Shown: positions 16,590 through 24,854 of the stretch, piece after piece
How positions within the stretch are numbered: position 1 is the first letter of the stretch
Layout: each line of letters opens with the position of its first letter
DNA from: Curtobacterium sp. MCSS17_015
Lineage (GTDB): Bacteria > Actinomycetota > Actinomycetes > Actinomycetales > Microbacteriaceae
Direction: 5' to 3'
Length of the DNA stretch: 64,000 nucleotides
NCBI RefSeq assembly: GCF_003234265.2
Contig: NZ_CP126256.1
Coordinates: 2,728,001-2,792,000 of the forward strand
Notes under the pieces: generated by a model
The model's database searches: none
Seen by the model: only the letters and a program-made list of their open reading frames with translations
Told to the model about the DNA's origin: nothing
Position numbers and translations under genes: made by a program

Positions 16590-17363
16590 GTGCCATCGAT
16601 CGACCTGAACAGCGACCTCGGTGAGGGCTTCGGCGCCTGGACCGCGGGCGACGACCGGGCGATGCTCGACGTCGTCTCGAGCGTGAACATCGCCTGCGGC
16701 GCCCACGCCGGTGACCCGACGATCATGCTCGACACCTGCCGGGCCGCGGCCGAACGAGGCGTGGCCGTCGGCGCACACGTGGCGTACCGCGACCTCGCGG
16801 GGTTCGGCCGCCGTCCGGTGCACGTCTCCCCTGACGAGCTGTACGCCGACGTCGTCCACCAGCTCGGCGCCCTGGCCGCCGCGGCCCGGGTCGCGGGTAC
16901 CCGCGTCACCTACGTCAAGCCGCACGGCGCCCTCTACAACACCGCCTGCGCTGACCCGGTGCAGGCCGAGGCGGTCGTCCGCGCCGTCGCCGACGTCGAC
17001 GCCTCGCTGGCCGTCCTGGCGCTGCCCGGCTCGGAGCTGCTGCTGGCGGCGGCACGGCACGGACTCCGTGCGGTCAGCGAGTCCTTCGCCGACCGTGCCT
17101 ACGAACCGGACGGGTCACTCGTCTCCCGCAGCCGCCCGGGGTCGGTGCTGCACGACCCGGACGAGGTCGCCGCCCGCGTCCTGCGGATGGTCACCGAGGG
17201 GATCGCCACCGCGGTCGACGGCACCGACATCCCGGTCCGCGCCGACTCGGTGTGTGTGCACGGCGACTCCCCCGACGCGGTCGCGATGGCCCGGGCCGTC
17301 CGAACGCTGCTGACGGTGCAGGGCATCGACATCACGTCGTTCTCGACGGCCGCCGCGTCATGA
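16590..17363 (+). CDS. pxpA: 5-oxoprolinase subunit A
   Basis: The 257-aa product is a LamB/YcsF-family protein with [13 protein letters not shown] at the N-terminus, [13 protein letters not shown] (about residues 31-43) and [10 protein letters not shown] (about 108-117), the three family blocks. With PxpB and PxpC it hydrolyses 5-oxoproline (pyroglutamate) to glutamate using ATP. It is cytoplasmic. GTG 16590 follows AGGGGG. Its stop overlaps pxpB (ATGA). Expression is probably controlled by the GntR site at 16561. Confidence 0.92.
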   Translation: MPSIDLNSDLGEGFGAWTAGDDRAMLDVVSSVNIACGAHAGDPTIMLDTCRAAAERGVAVGAHVAYRDLAGFGRRPVHVSPDELYADVVHQLGALAAAARVAGTRVTYVKPHGALYNTACADPVQAEAVVRAVADVDASLAVLALPGSELLLAAARHGLRAVSESFADRAYEPDGSLVSRSRPGSVLHDPDEVAARVLRMVTEGIATAVDGTDIPVRADSVCVHGDSPDAVAMARAVRTLLTVQGIDITSFSTAAAS

Positions 17364-17992
17364 CCCCGGACGTCCGCACGGCCGGTGCCTCGGCGGTGCT
17401 GGCGACGTTCGACACCCTGACGGAGGTCGTGGCGTTCCGGACGGGCCTCGCCGGCGCGGTCCTGCCCGGCGTGACCGAGGTGGTCTCCGGCGCGCGGACC
17501 CTCCTCCTCCGGTTCGACCCCGCCGTCACCGACGCCGGACGGCTCCGCGCCCTGCTCTCCGAGGTCGCACCGGTCGATCCCGCCGGCGACACCGCGGACC
17601 GCGAACCCGTCGTCGTCCCGGTGACCTACGACGGCGAGGACGTCCGAGCGGTGACCGGGCTCACCGGCATGACCCGCGACGAGCTCGTCGCCTGGCACAC
17701 CGGGCAGGTCTGGACGAGCGCCTTCTGCGGGTTCGCTCCGGGGTTCAGCTACCTCACCGGCACCTCCCCCTCGCTCGACCTCCCGCGTCGCGACACCTCG
17801 CGCACCGCGGTCCCGAGCGGGGCCGTCGCCCTCGCCGGCGAGTTCAGCGCCGTCTACCCGCGCACCTCGCCCGGCGGATGGCAGCTCATCGGCCGCACCG
17901 ACGTCCCGATGTGGTCGCTCGAGCGCACGCCACCCGCCCTCGCCCCGGCCGGCACCCGGATCCGGTTCGTCGACGCGGGAGCCGCCGCGTGA
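17360..17992 (+). CDS. pxpB: 5-oxoprolinase subunit B
   Basis: The 210-aa product belongs to the KipI/PxpB family. [15 protein letters not shown] and [20 protein letters not shown] are the conserved cyclophilin-like-fold blocks, followed by [12 protein letters not shown]. It forms the PxpBC part of the ATP-dependent 5-oxoprolinase. ATG 17360 overlaps the pxpA stop and its own stop overlaps pxpC (GTGA), so the three subunits are translationally coupled. Older databases may call it allophanate hydrolase subunit 1. Confidence 0.92.
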   Translation: MTPDVRTAGASAVLATFDTLTEVVAFRTGLAGAVLPGVTEVVSGARTLLLRFDPAVTDAGRLRALLSEVAPVDPAGDTADREPVVVPVTYDGEDVRAVTGLTGMTRDELVAWHTGQVWTSAFCGFAPGFSYLTGTSPSLDLPRRDTSRTAVPSGAVALAGEFSAVYPRTSPGGWQLIGRTDVPMWSLERTPPALAPAGTRIRFVDAGAAA

Positions 17993-18888
17993 GCACGCTC
18001 ACGGTCGTGCAGGTCGGCTTCGGGGTCACCACCCAGGACCTCGGACGACCGGGCCTCAGCGACATGGGCCTGGGTGCCGCCGGCGCGGCGGACCGCGGCT
18101 CGGCAGCGCTCGCGAACCGGATGGTCGGGAACGCTCCGGACGCAGCCGTCCTGGAGGCCCTCCTCGGTTCCGTCGCCCTCCGTTCCGACGCACACGTGCT
18201 CGCCGCCGTCACGGGGGCGCCGTGCCCGGTGTCGATCGAACGGGCCGACGGCCGCGTCCACGGCGCGGCCGCCTACGAGGTCCTGTCACTGTCTCCCGGC
18301 GACACCGTCCGGATCGGCCTGCCCGAGCACCGTCTGCGCGCCTACGTCGCCGTCCGCGGCGGCGTCGCGGTCGGGCCGGTGCTCGGCAGTCGTTCCTGGG
18401 ACTCCCTCGCCCAGCTCGGTCCCGCTCCCCTGCGCGTCGGGGACGTCCTGCCCGTGGGCGACCGAGCGGGGGCATGGCCCGTGGTCGACGCCGTCCCACC
18501 GCCGCGCACGCCCTGGGCCGACGAGCCCGCCGAGCTCGACGTGCTGCCGGGTCCTCGCGACGACTGGTTCACCCCGGACTGGCGGGGCGTGCTCACCGGT
18601 CAGGAGTACACGGTGAGCGCCGACAGCGACCGCGTCGGGGTCCGCACCACCGCCGCTGTGCCGCTCGAGCGTGCCGTCGCGCGGGAGCTCCCGAGCGAGG
18701 GCGTCGAGACCGGGGCACTGCAGGTCCCGCCGACCGGGTTCCCGGTGCTGTTCCTCGCCGACCACCCGGTCACCGGCGGCTACCCGGTCGTGGCCGTCCT
18801 GACACCGGAGTCCGTCGACCGTGCGGCACAGCTCCGGCCGGGTGATCCGCTGCGCTTCCGTGTCGTCCGCCGACGGGCCCGCCACTGA
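17989..18888 (+). CDS. pxpC: 5-oxoprolinase subunit C
   Basis: The 299-aa product is of the KipA/PxpC (biotin-dependent carboxyltransferase-like) family. VGFGVTTQDLGRPGLSDMGL at the N-terminus, ALANRMVGNAPDAAVLEA, AYVAVRGGVAV and the C-terminal GFPVLFLADHPVTGGYPVVA are diagnostic. It partners PxpB in 5-oxoproline hydrolysis. GTG 17989 overlaps the pxpB stop. The operon ends here, with the convergent XRE gene ending 5 bp further on. Confidence 0.92.
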   Translation: MSTLTVVQVGFGVTTQDLGRPGLSDMGLGAAGAADRGSAALANRMVGNAPDAAVLEALLGSVALRSDAHVLAAVTGAPCPVSIERADGRVHGAAAYEVLSLSPGDTVRIGLPEHRLRAYVAVRGGVAVGPVLGSRSWDSLAQLGPAPLRVGDVLPVGDRAGAWPVVDAVPPPRTPWADEPAELDVLPGPRDDWFTPDWRGVLTGQEYTVSADSDRVGVRTTAAVPLERAVARELPSEGVETGALQVPPTGFPVLFLADHPVTGGYPVVAVLTPESVDRAAQLRPGDPLRFRVVRRRARH

Positions 18889-18892
18889 CGAC

Positions 18893-19123
18893 TCAGGCGC
18901 TCCGCACCGAGAACACGTCGCCCGGCTGGCAACCGAGCACCTGGCAGATCCGGGTCAGCGTCGAGAACCGGATCGCCCGGGCGCGGTTGTTCTTCAGCAC
19001 GGACAGGTTGACGACGGTCACGCCGACACGGTCCGCGAGTTCGGTGAGCGTCATGCCGCGCTCGGCCAGCAGATCGTCGATGTGGCACACGACCGCGTGA
19101 CCGTCCTCGACCTCCGGAGCCAT
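18893..19123 (-). CDS. XRE-family HTH regulator (YozG-like)
   Basis: The 76-aa product is almost entirely a helix-turn-helix: HIDDLLAERGMTLTELADRV, GVTVVNLSVLKNNRARAIRF, STLTRICQVLGCQPGDVF. This matches the small YozG-like regulators encoded with DUF2975 membrane proteins. ATG 19123 shares its A with the TGA stop of the upstream membrane protein gene. The tandem repeat at 19750-19778 is its likely binding site. Autoregulation is inferred. Confidence 0.82.
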   Translation of the reverse strand: MAPEVEDGHAVVCHIDDLLAERGMTLTELADRVGVTVVNLSVLKNNRARAIRFSTLTRICQVLGCQPGDVFSVRSA

Positions 19124-19734
19124 CAGACCAACCCCGACTGGTCGCGGACCATCCGCTGCGACGCGGTGAGGGCGAACCGGAAGCAGATCACCAGGAGCAA
19201 CCCGAGGTACACCGCCACGTACGGCGGCTCGACGACGGGTGCCGGCAGACGTCCGTCCCAGCCGAGCCCGGACACCACCCAGTTCCAGCCCATCCGTCGG
19301 ACGAAGGTGGGGACGAAACCGGCGAGCACGGCCGCGCCGGCCAACAGGCCGAGGACGACGGTCGCCGACCGGTCGAAGAGCTTCCCGCGCGAGATCGTCC
19401 ACGCCACGGCGGCGACGAGGGCGATGAGCACGGCGACGAGCACGACCTCGAGCACGTCACCGACGCGGATGAGCCCGATCGCACCGCCGGGGACGTCGTC
19501 GGTGCGGACCTGCAGGGTGAGACGGTCGGCGCGCACCGTCGCACCGCCGGGCGGCTGTGGGACCTCGGTCGTCGGAGCCGTGCGCACCGGGACAGAGACG
19601 AGCCCGGACCGCACCGAAGCGACGAGGTCGACCACGTACCGGGCGACGACGACGATGATCCCCACGGCGCAGGCGACCACGTAGGCGAGGTAGGAGTTCG
19701 TCCCGCGCGGCGGGTCGTAGACGGGTGTGGTCAT
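19123..19734 (-). CDS. DUF2975-like membrane protein
   Basis: The 203-aa product has four membrane helices at about residues 15-37 (SYLAYVVACAVGIIVVVARY), 96-120 (VLEVVLVAVLIALVAAVAW), 130-150 and 178-198. An extracytoplasmic loop holds TLQVRTDDVPGG. Layout and pairing with a YozG-like XRE regulator are those of DUF2975 proteins, whose function is unknown. ATG 19734 is chosen because the longer frame to 19827 would run through the tandem-repeat operator. Confidence 0.7.
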   Translation of the reverse strand: MTTPVYDPPRGTNSYLAYVVACAVGIIVVVARYVVDLVASVRSGLVSVPVRTAPTTEVPQPPGGATVRADRLTLQVRTDDVPGGAIGLIRVGDVLEVVLVAVLIALVAAVAWTISRGKLFDRSATVVLGLLAGAAVLAGFVPTFVRRMGWNWVVSGLGWDGRLPAPVVEPPYVAVYLGLLLVICFRFALTASQRMVRDQSGLV

Positions 19735-19749
19735 CGGTTCATCCCCTTG

Positions 19750-19778
19750 TCGATCTTCGATGGTATCGATCTTCGATG
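19750..19778. promoter_or_regulatory. Two direct copies of TCGATCTTCGATG, probable XRE operator
   Basis: The 13-mer occurs at 19750-19762 and 19766-19778 (period 16 bp), just upstream of the DUF2975/XRE pair and in the gap to the divergent monooxygenase gene. Each copy is itself partly palindromic (ATCGA..TCGAT). Confidence 0.55.
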
Positions 19779-19900
19779 CAACGGTAATCGATGGGTCGAC
19801 GAACGACAACCCCCGGTACCGGAACAAGGTCGGAGCCGAGCGGGTTCACCCCCACGGGCCGCGTCACTCGACGGGGCCCGGCAGACGAAAGGTGCACACC

Positions 19901-20206
19901 ATGACGATGACGGTCTTCCTCGAGGTCGAGCTCCGCAGCGACGTGTCGGCCGAGGCGGTCGAGCGCGCGATCCGCGAGACGCTCGCGCAGACCGCCGCCC
20001 GGACCGGCAACGAGTCGCTCGAGGTCCTGGTCGACGACGCCGACCCGACGCGTCTGGTCGTCCTGGAACGCTGGGCGACGGCCGCCGACCACGACGCCTA
20101 CGTCGCCTGGCGCGCGACGCCCGAGGGTGCCGCGGAAGCGCTCGGCGCCGTCCTCGCCGCGCCCCCGGTCACCCGCACCTTCGGTCGGACGATCCCCCTC
20201 GCCTGA
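19901..20206 (+). CDS. Antibiotic-biosynthesis-monooxygenase (ABM) domain protein
   Basis: The 101-aa product has the dimeric ferredoxin-like ABM pattern: VFLEVELRSDVSAEAVERAI, RTGNESLEVLVDDADPTRLV, VLERWATAADHDAYVA and a final PPVTRTFGRTI. Such proteins are small monooxygenases or stress-related enzymes; the substrate is unknown. ATG 19901 has AAAGGTG upstream. It is a single gene, divergent from DUF2975 and convergent with DUF2891. Confidence 0.75.
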   Translation: MTMTVFLEVELRSDVSAEAVERAIRETLAQTAARTGNESLEVLVDDADPTRLVVLERWATAADHDAYVAWRATPEGAAEALGAVLAAPPVTRTFGRTIPLA

Positions 20207-20227
20207 CCCCTCGCACCACGCGACAGG

Positions 20228-21295
20228 TCAGCGGGCCGCGTGCTCCCGGGCCTCCATCGCGTCCCACGCGAAGCTCGCGAGCCAGTGGGTGGAGTAGTAC
20301 TCCTCACCGACGCTCGCGGCGAGGCCAGCGGCGAGCAACGAGTCGGCGGCGGCGTCCAGCAGCGCGGCCGTCTCGACACCGTCCGCGCCCGCTGCCCGGA
20401 GGGCGTCGGCGATGCGGCGTGCGGACCCGGCGCGGGACAGGTCGAGGCCGAACAGGTGCACCTGCTGCGGGTCGTTCTCGTCGCGCACCACCGTCGGGGT
20501 GAGGACCGCGTCGCCCTCCGTGACCTGCACGAGGAACGAGCGGGCCCACGGGGCGAACTCGTCCGCCGGCAGGACCGCGCGCATGAGATCGGCCTCGGCC
20601 AGTCCGGCGGACAGGAAGTCGTGCCCGCTCCGCTCCCAGGCGAAGGGCCAGCCGGCGTCGGCACCGAACCACTCGCGGGCAGCGCGCTCCACCGTCGCGA
20701 CCAGGTCGTGTCGGCCGAGCGAGCGAGCACCCTCGAGCACGAGCAGCAGTCCGAACGCCGAGTTCGAGTGCACCCCGTGCCGGACCGGGTGGGCCGCGCC
20801 GTCGACCCAGCGGGTGACGAGGTCCTCGAGCACCTCGACGACGGGTGCGAACCCCGGCGCGAGCGCCCGGACCGCCGGCGCCTCGGAGGCGGACACCTCG
20901 GCGGCGAGGCGCATCAGCCACGCCCAGCCGTAGGGGCGCTCGTAGTGCGGGGTCGCGCGGAGGTACGCCGCTTCGGTCGCCAGGTGGGCCTCGGACAGGT
21001 GGGCCTGCAGGACGGAGGTGATCCGGGCCTCCAGGTCGGCGGGCACGCCGAAGGCGACCAGGCGGGCGGCGAGCCAGTGCATGTGCACCGAGGAGTGCCA
21101 GTCGTAGGACGTGGCGAAGGCGGGGTGCAGCTCGACGGGGAGCGCACGGTCGTCCGGACCGGACGTCGTGTGGTGCGACGCGTACGGGTACTCGCGGGTG
21201 ATGTTGTCGAGCGCGACGGCGGCGAAGCCGGCCGCCCAGGCGGAACGGCCGAGGTCGGCGGATGCGCCGGTGGGGGCGGGGTCAGAATGCGACAA
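20228..21295 (-). CDS. DUF2891 family protein
   Basis: The 355-aa product matches DUF2891: ALDNITREYPYASHH, HPAFATSYDWHSSVHMHWLA, LSEAHLATEAAYL, YERPYGWAWLMRLAAE, FPFAWERSGHDFLS-like (here WPFAWERSGHDFLS) and YYSTHWLASFA. An alpha-barrel enzyme fold with conserved His, Trp and Glu is suggested, but no activity is established. Its start overlaps the DUF979 gene by 14 bp, so it is the third gene of the 5-oxoproline transporter operon. Confidence 0.88.
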   Translation of the reverse strand: MSHSDPAPTGASADLGRSAWAAGFAAVALDNITREYPYASHHTTSGPDDRALPVELHPAFATSYDWHSSVHMHWLAARLVAFGVPADLEARITSVLQAHLSEAHLATEAAYLRATPHYERPYGWAWLMRLAAEVSASEAPAVRALAPGFAPVVEVLEDLVTRWVDGAAHPVRHGVHSNSAFGLLLVLEGARSLGRHDLVATVERAAREWFGADAGWPFAWERSGHDFLSAGLAEADLMRAVLPADEFAPWARSFLVQVTEGDAVLTPTVVRDENDPQQVHLFGLDLSRAGSARRIADALRAAGADGVETAALLDAAADSLLAAGLAASVGEEYYSTHWLASFAWDAMEAREHAAR

Positions 21296-22352
21296 GGTAC
21301 ATCACTCCCATGTTGACGACGAGCAGGACCCCGGCGGTCGGGAGCTGCGCCTTGATCGGCCCGTACTTGTCCCGCATCTCGAGCAGGGCAGCGGGCACGA
21401 GGTTGAAGTTCGCGGCCATCGGGGTGACCAGAGTGCCGCAGAAGCCGGCGAGCATGCCGATGGCGAAGATCGCCGCCGGGTTGCCGTCGAAGCCCTGCAC
21501 CAGCACCGGCCAGCCGACCGCCGCGGTCATGATCGGGAAGGCCGCGAAGGCGTTGCCCATGATGACGGTGAAGAGCGCCATGCCGAGGCAGTACACGATC
21601 ACGGCGGCGAACAGCGAGCCGTCCGGCAGCACCGCCTCGATGATCGTGCCGACCGCCGTGCCGACACCGGCCTGCGTGAAGACGATCCCGAGCGTGGAGA
21701 GCATCTGCGGCAGGAGTGCCGCCCAGCCGATCGCCTGCAGCAGGCGGGCACCCTCGCGGACCGGGGTGTCGAGCCGCGGCGGACGGAGCACGAACACCGC
21801 GACGACCACGGCGAGCACCGAGCCGATGCCGAGCCCGGTGAGGGTCGCGCTGCCTTCGGCGAGCAGCGGCTCCCCGCCGATCGACACGAGCGGGCCGAGG
21901 GTCGCGACGAGCACCGCGACGACCGGGATCACCAGCGCGGGGATGAACAGCTTGTTGCCGAACCGCTGCGCGGACGCGGCGCGCTCGTCCGGACTCGTCG
22001 TCGCGAGGACGCTCGTGCTGGAGCTCGGTCGGGTGGTGACGGCGGTGGCTTCGGCCGGACCGGTCGCGGAGCCGACCCCGGCGCCCGGGACACTCGCGAC
22101 CCGCGTGCGGCTCGTCGTGCCGGTGAACCCGAGCCCGGCGAGCGCCACCATCACCAGGACCGCGACGCCGAGTGCCCAGGCCGGGATGGCGCCGGACACG
22201 ACGAACGTGCCGGCGAAGAACGAGAGTCCGAGGATGCCCCAGAACGCCGCGTTCCCGACCCGCTTGGCGTGGCTGCGGTCCGTGACGATGAACACGGAGA
22301 CGGCGATGAAGAACGCGCCGATGAGCCAGTAGAGCCATTCGCTGGTGATCAC
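21282..22352 (-). CDS. DUF979 subunit of putative 5-oxoproline transporter
   Basis: The 356-aa integral membrane protein has about ten helices. EWLYWLIGAFFIAVSVFIVT and the C-terminal LAGFCGTLVTPMAANFNLVP, VPAALLEMRDKYGPIKAQLP are typical of DUF979. With DUF969 it is annotated as a two-component 5-oxoproline transporter because of linkage to pxp genes, as here. A polar loop (about residues 78-125) is longer than usual. Start overlaps the DUF969 stop by 4 bp. Confidence 0.88.
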   Translation of the reverse strand: MITSEWLYWLIGAFFIAVSVFIVTDRSHAKRVGNAAFWGILGLSFFAGTFVVSGAIPAWALGVAVLVMVALAGLGFTGTTSRTRVASVPGAGVGSATGPAEATAVTTRPSSSTSVLATTSPDERAASAQRFGNKLFIPALVIPVVAVLVATLGPLVSIGGEPLLAEGSATLTGLGIGSVLAVVVAVFVLRPPRLDTPVREGARLLQAIGWAALLPQMLSTLGIVFTQAGVGTAVGTIIEAVLPDGSLFAAVIVYCLGMALFTVIMGNAFAAFPIMTAAVGWPVLVQGFDGNPAAIFAIGMLAGFCGTLVTPMAANFNLVPAALLEMRDKYGPIKAQLPTAGVLLVVNMGVMYLVAF

Positions 22353-23047
22353 GCCGCGACCTCCTCGGTCTGGCGGACGTCAGCCGCCATCTTGTCGAGC
22401 TTCCGGTCGAGCAGGAGCAGGCGGACACCGTGCACGACGAGCGCCGCGATGCCGGTGGGGATCGCCCACAGCGCCAGGTCGATCGGCTCGAGGGCAAGGC
22501 CGTACGTGGTGTCGACGAAGGTCGTGATGAGCAGGATCGACCCGACCGCGACGAACACGTCCTCGCCGAAGAACACCCCGACGGTGTCGGACGACGCCGA
22601 GAAGCCCTTGATCTTCTCGCGCATCCGCTCGTCGATGCGGCCGTACTTCTTCGTCGCCGCCCCCTCCGCCATCGGGTGCACGAGCGGGCGGACGGTCTGC
22701 GCCGGCCCGCCGATGCTCGTCAGACCCACGGCGGCGGTGACCTGCCGGACCGCGAGGTACCCGGCGAGGATGCGGCCGGTGGTCAGCTTGTCGAGCTTCG
22801 CGATGAGGCGCTTCGCCTGGTCCTGCAGTCCGTACCGCTCGATGAGGCCGATGACCGGCAGCACGAGTGCGAACGTCGTGACGCTGCGGCTGGACGCGAA
22901 ACCGTTCCCGAACGCGGTGAGGATGCCGACGGGGTCGATCCCGCCGATGGCTGCCGTGACGATGCCCGCCACGGTGACCACGAGCAGCGCGTTGATGCGC
23001 AGCGCGAAGCCGATGATCACGACGGCGACGCCGATGAGGACGAACAT
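22349..23047 (-). CDS. DUF969 subunit of putative 5-oxoproline transporter
   Basis: The 232-aa product from ATG 23047 reads MFVLIGVAVVIIGFALRINA, then LLVVTVAGIVTAAIGG, SIGGPAQTVRPLVHPMAEGA and a hydrophobic C-terminal half. This is DUF969, partner of DUF979. The in-frame ATG at 23068 lies inside the operator palindrome and adds seven atypical residues, so the downstream start, which fits the family, is preferred. It is first gene of DUF969-DUF979-DUF2891 and is probably repressed by the divergent GntR. Confidence 0.87.
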   Translation of the reverse strand: MFVLIGVAVVIIGFALRINALLVVTVAGIVTAAIGGIDPVGILTAFGNGFASSRSVTTFALVLPVIGLIERYGLQDQAKRLIAKLDKLTTGRILAGYLAVRQVTAAVGLTSIGGPAQTVRPLVHPMAEGAATKKYGRIDERMREKIKGFSASSDTVGVFFGEDVFVAVGSILLITTFVDTTYGLALEPIDLALWAIPTGIAALVVHGVRLLLLDRKLDKMAADVRQTEEVAA

Positions 23048-23066
23048 GCGGGACAGTCTGGCCTGC

Positions 23067-23079
23067 ATTGTTGAACAAT
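23067..23079. promoter_or_regulatory. GntR operator in front of the DUF969/DUF979 operon
   Basis: ATTGTTGAACAAT, a perfect 13-bp palindrome 20 bp upstream of the chosen DUF969 start and 88 bp before the divergent gntR. Its twin is at 16561-16572 before pxpABC. Confidence 0.8.
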
Positions 23080-23166
23080 CTCAAGACCCGGCCGGCATCT
23101 GTAACACGGCGGTCACACGAGCCCGCGTTCGGCCGGTCCGGACGCTCCCTCTGTCAGGATCAGGCC

Positions 23167-23808
23167 ATGACCCGAACCGTCAGCGGCGCTGAGTCGACCG
23201 CGGCCCGACTTCGGTCCTCGATCGCGGACGGTGCCTTCATGCCAGGGGCGCGCTTGTCCGAGGAGCGGCTGAGCGACCAGCTCGGCGTCTCACGGAACAC
23301 GCTGCGCGAGGCCTTCCGGCTGCTCGCCCGCGACCGGCTCGTCGAGCACGTCTTCAACCGCGGGGTGTTCGTCCGGCGCCTGTCGGCCGACGACGTGACG
23401 GACCTCTACGCGGCCCGTCGGGTCCTCGAGGAGGCGGGCATCCGCGCCTGCGCCCCGGAGTCCCCCGCCCTGGCCGCCGCGGCCGCCGCCGTCGCGGACG
23501 CCCGCGCTGCCGCCGTCGCCGGGGACTGGCGCGCGGTCGGCACCGCGGACATCCGCTTCCACTCGGAACTCGTCCGGGCCGTGCCCAGTGAACGGCTGCA
23601 CGTGCTCATGGACTCGCTGCTCGCCGAGATGCGGCTCGCGTTCCTCACCACCGACGACCCGGCCGCGTTCCACGCGGACTTCGTCGACCGGAACGAGGCG
23701 ATCGTCGCAGCGCTGCGCACCGGCGACCGGGACGGCGCGGCGTCGCTGCTCGCCGACTACCTCGACGACGCGGAAGCGACGCTGCGGTCCGCCGCCGCCT
23801 CGCGCTGA
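23167..23808 (+). CDS. GntR-family (FadR/FCD) regulator of 5-oxoproline genes
   Basis: The 213-aa product has a winged HTH (AARLRSSIADGAFMPGARLS, EERLSDQLGVSRNTLREAFR, FNRGVFVRRLSADDVTD; residues 10-78) and an FCD ligand-binding domain (DLYAARRVLEEAGI, TADIRFHSELVRAVPSERLH, DRNEAIVAALRTGDRDGAA). It is divergent from the 5-oxoproline transporter operon. The palindrome in between recurs before pxpABC, so the regulator probably represses both. Effector (5-oxoproline or glutamate) is a guess. Confidence 0.88.
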   Translation: MTRTVSGAESTAARLRSSIADGAFMPGARLSEERLSDQLGVSRNTLREAFRLLARDRLVEHVFNRGVFVRRLSADDVTDLYAARRVLEEAGIRACAPESPALAAAAAAVADARAAAVAGDWRAVGTADIRFHSELVRAVPSERLHVLMDSLLAEMRLAFLTTDDPAAFHADFVDRNEAIVAALRTGDRDGAASLLADYLDDAEATLRSAAASR

Positions 23809-23832
23809 CGACCGGGAGGCCCGGATCGCGGC

Positions 23833-24192
23833 TCAGGGCTTCGCCGGCTCCGCCGGGGCTCCGGGCTCCTCGTCGCCCTCGGTCAGGTCCGACCGGGTGT
23901 CGGCGTGGATCACGGTGTCGTGCCCGAACGTGCGGGCAGCGGCGCGCAACCGGGCGACGAACTCGTCGTTCTCGAGCTCGAGCTCGTCCTCTTCGGCGTC
24001 CGAGACGACGACCTCGCTCGACGGTCCGATGAGGATCTTCGTCGTCGTCATCGTGCCGTCCTCGGCGACGCTCGGCACGGCCACGGTGTCGGCCCGGTCG
24101 CCTCCGGAGAGCGCTGCGGCGTACTCGATCACGGCGTCGGCGACGTCGTCACTGGTGAGGATCGCGGTGCTGTCGTAGTGGATGGTCTTCAT
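23833..24192 (-). CDS. Conserved small protein, paralogue of the gene at 4175-4531
   Basis: The 119-aa product from ATG 24192 (GAAAGGGG upstream) reads MKTIHYDSTAILTSDDVADA, then VIEYAAALSGGDRADTVAVP and TKILIGPSSEVVVSDAEEDE, with an acidic Pro-rich tail. It shares the IHY, LT.D, YA.AL and LIGP.SE framework with the 4175-4531 protein. It is soluble and of unknown function. The frame is open further upstream, but the paralogue alignment and the RBS fix this start. Confidence 0.72.
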   Translation of the reverse strand: MKTIHYDSTAILTSDDVADAVIEYAAALSGGDRADTVAVPSVAEDGTMTTTKILIGPSSEVVVSDAEEDELELENDEFVARLRAAARTFGHDTVIHADTRSDLTEGDEEPGAPAEPAKP

Positions 24193-24298
24193 CGGGAGCC
24201 CCTTTCGCCAGACCATCAAAGACCCGTTGCCCGGGAACACCCCGGTCGTGCCGCACACGGGCGCGTGCAGCGGACAACGTCGGCCGGCCCGGGACCGG

Positions 24299-24811
24299 TC
24301 AGCGCAGGGACTTCACCAGCTCCAGCTCCTCGCCGTGTGGCGGCAGGGGGTAGGGCACGCGGCGGCCGGTCGGGACGAACCCGCGGCGACGGTAGAAGGC
24401 GATGGCGCGCGGGTTCTCCTCGTGCACGTCCAGCAGGAAACGGTCACCGTGGCCCCGTGCCCAGTCCTCCACTGCGTCGAGGAGGGCGTCCGTCACGCCC
24501 GACTCCCGGCCACGATGGTGCGGGTCGACGAACACACTGACCAGGAGCGGGTGCCCGCCGTCGAGGCGACCGCCCATGATGCCGGCCCAGGCACCGGTCG
24601 TCACGTCCTCGGCGACGAAACAGGGCGTGTCGTCGTCGGCACCGCTGCCGGCACGCCGACGCCACTCGTCCTCGTCGAGCTGTCGTGCGTGCGCCAGGGT
24701 CTCGAGGAACGCGAGCGGGGTGTCCGCGAGCATCCGCAGGCGCAGGTCGCGGAACGCGGCCCAGTCGTCGCGGCCGGTGCGGCGGATCACGATGTGGTCG
24801 GGCAGTGGCAT
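24299..24811 (-). CDS. GNAT-family N-acetyltransferase
   Basis: The 170-aa product shows the GNAT core: IRRTGRDDWAAFRDLRLRML, a VSVFVDPHHRGRESGVTDAL acetyl-CoA-binding segment (here RGRESG in place of RGxGxG/A), LLDVHEENPRAIAFYRRRGF and VPTGRRVPYPLPPHGEELEL. It transfers an acetyl group from acetyl-CoA to an unknown amine. Stand-alone cytoplasmic enzyme 44 bp downstream of the response-regulator stop on the same strand, so possible read-through. Confidence 0.85.
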   Translation of the reverse strand: MPLPDHIVIRRTGRDDWAAFRDLRLRMLADTPLAFLETLAHARQLDEDEWRRRAGSGADDDTPCFVAEDVTTGAWAGIMGGRLDGGHPLLVSVFVDPHHRGRESGVTDALLDAVEDWARGHGDRFLLDVHEENPRAIAFYRRRGFVPTGRRVPYPLPPHGEELELVKSLR

Positions 24812-24854
24812 CCGGTGGTCCTCCCGGTCCGGTGTCGTCAGGGTCCCGCTGGCG

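Noticed and set aside
23048..23068. ATG 23068 as DUF969 start
   Set aside because: It lies inside the GntR palindrome and adds residues not seen in the family; ATG 23047 fits better.
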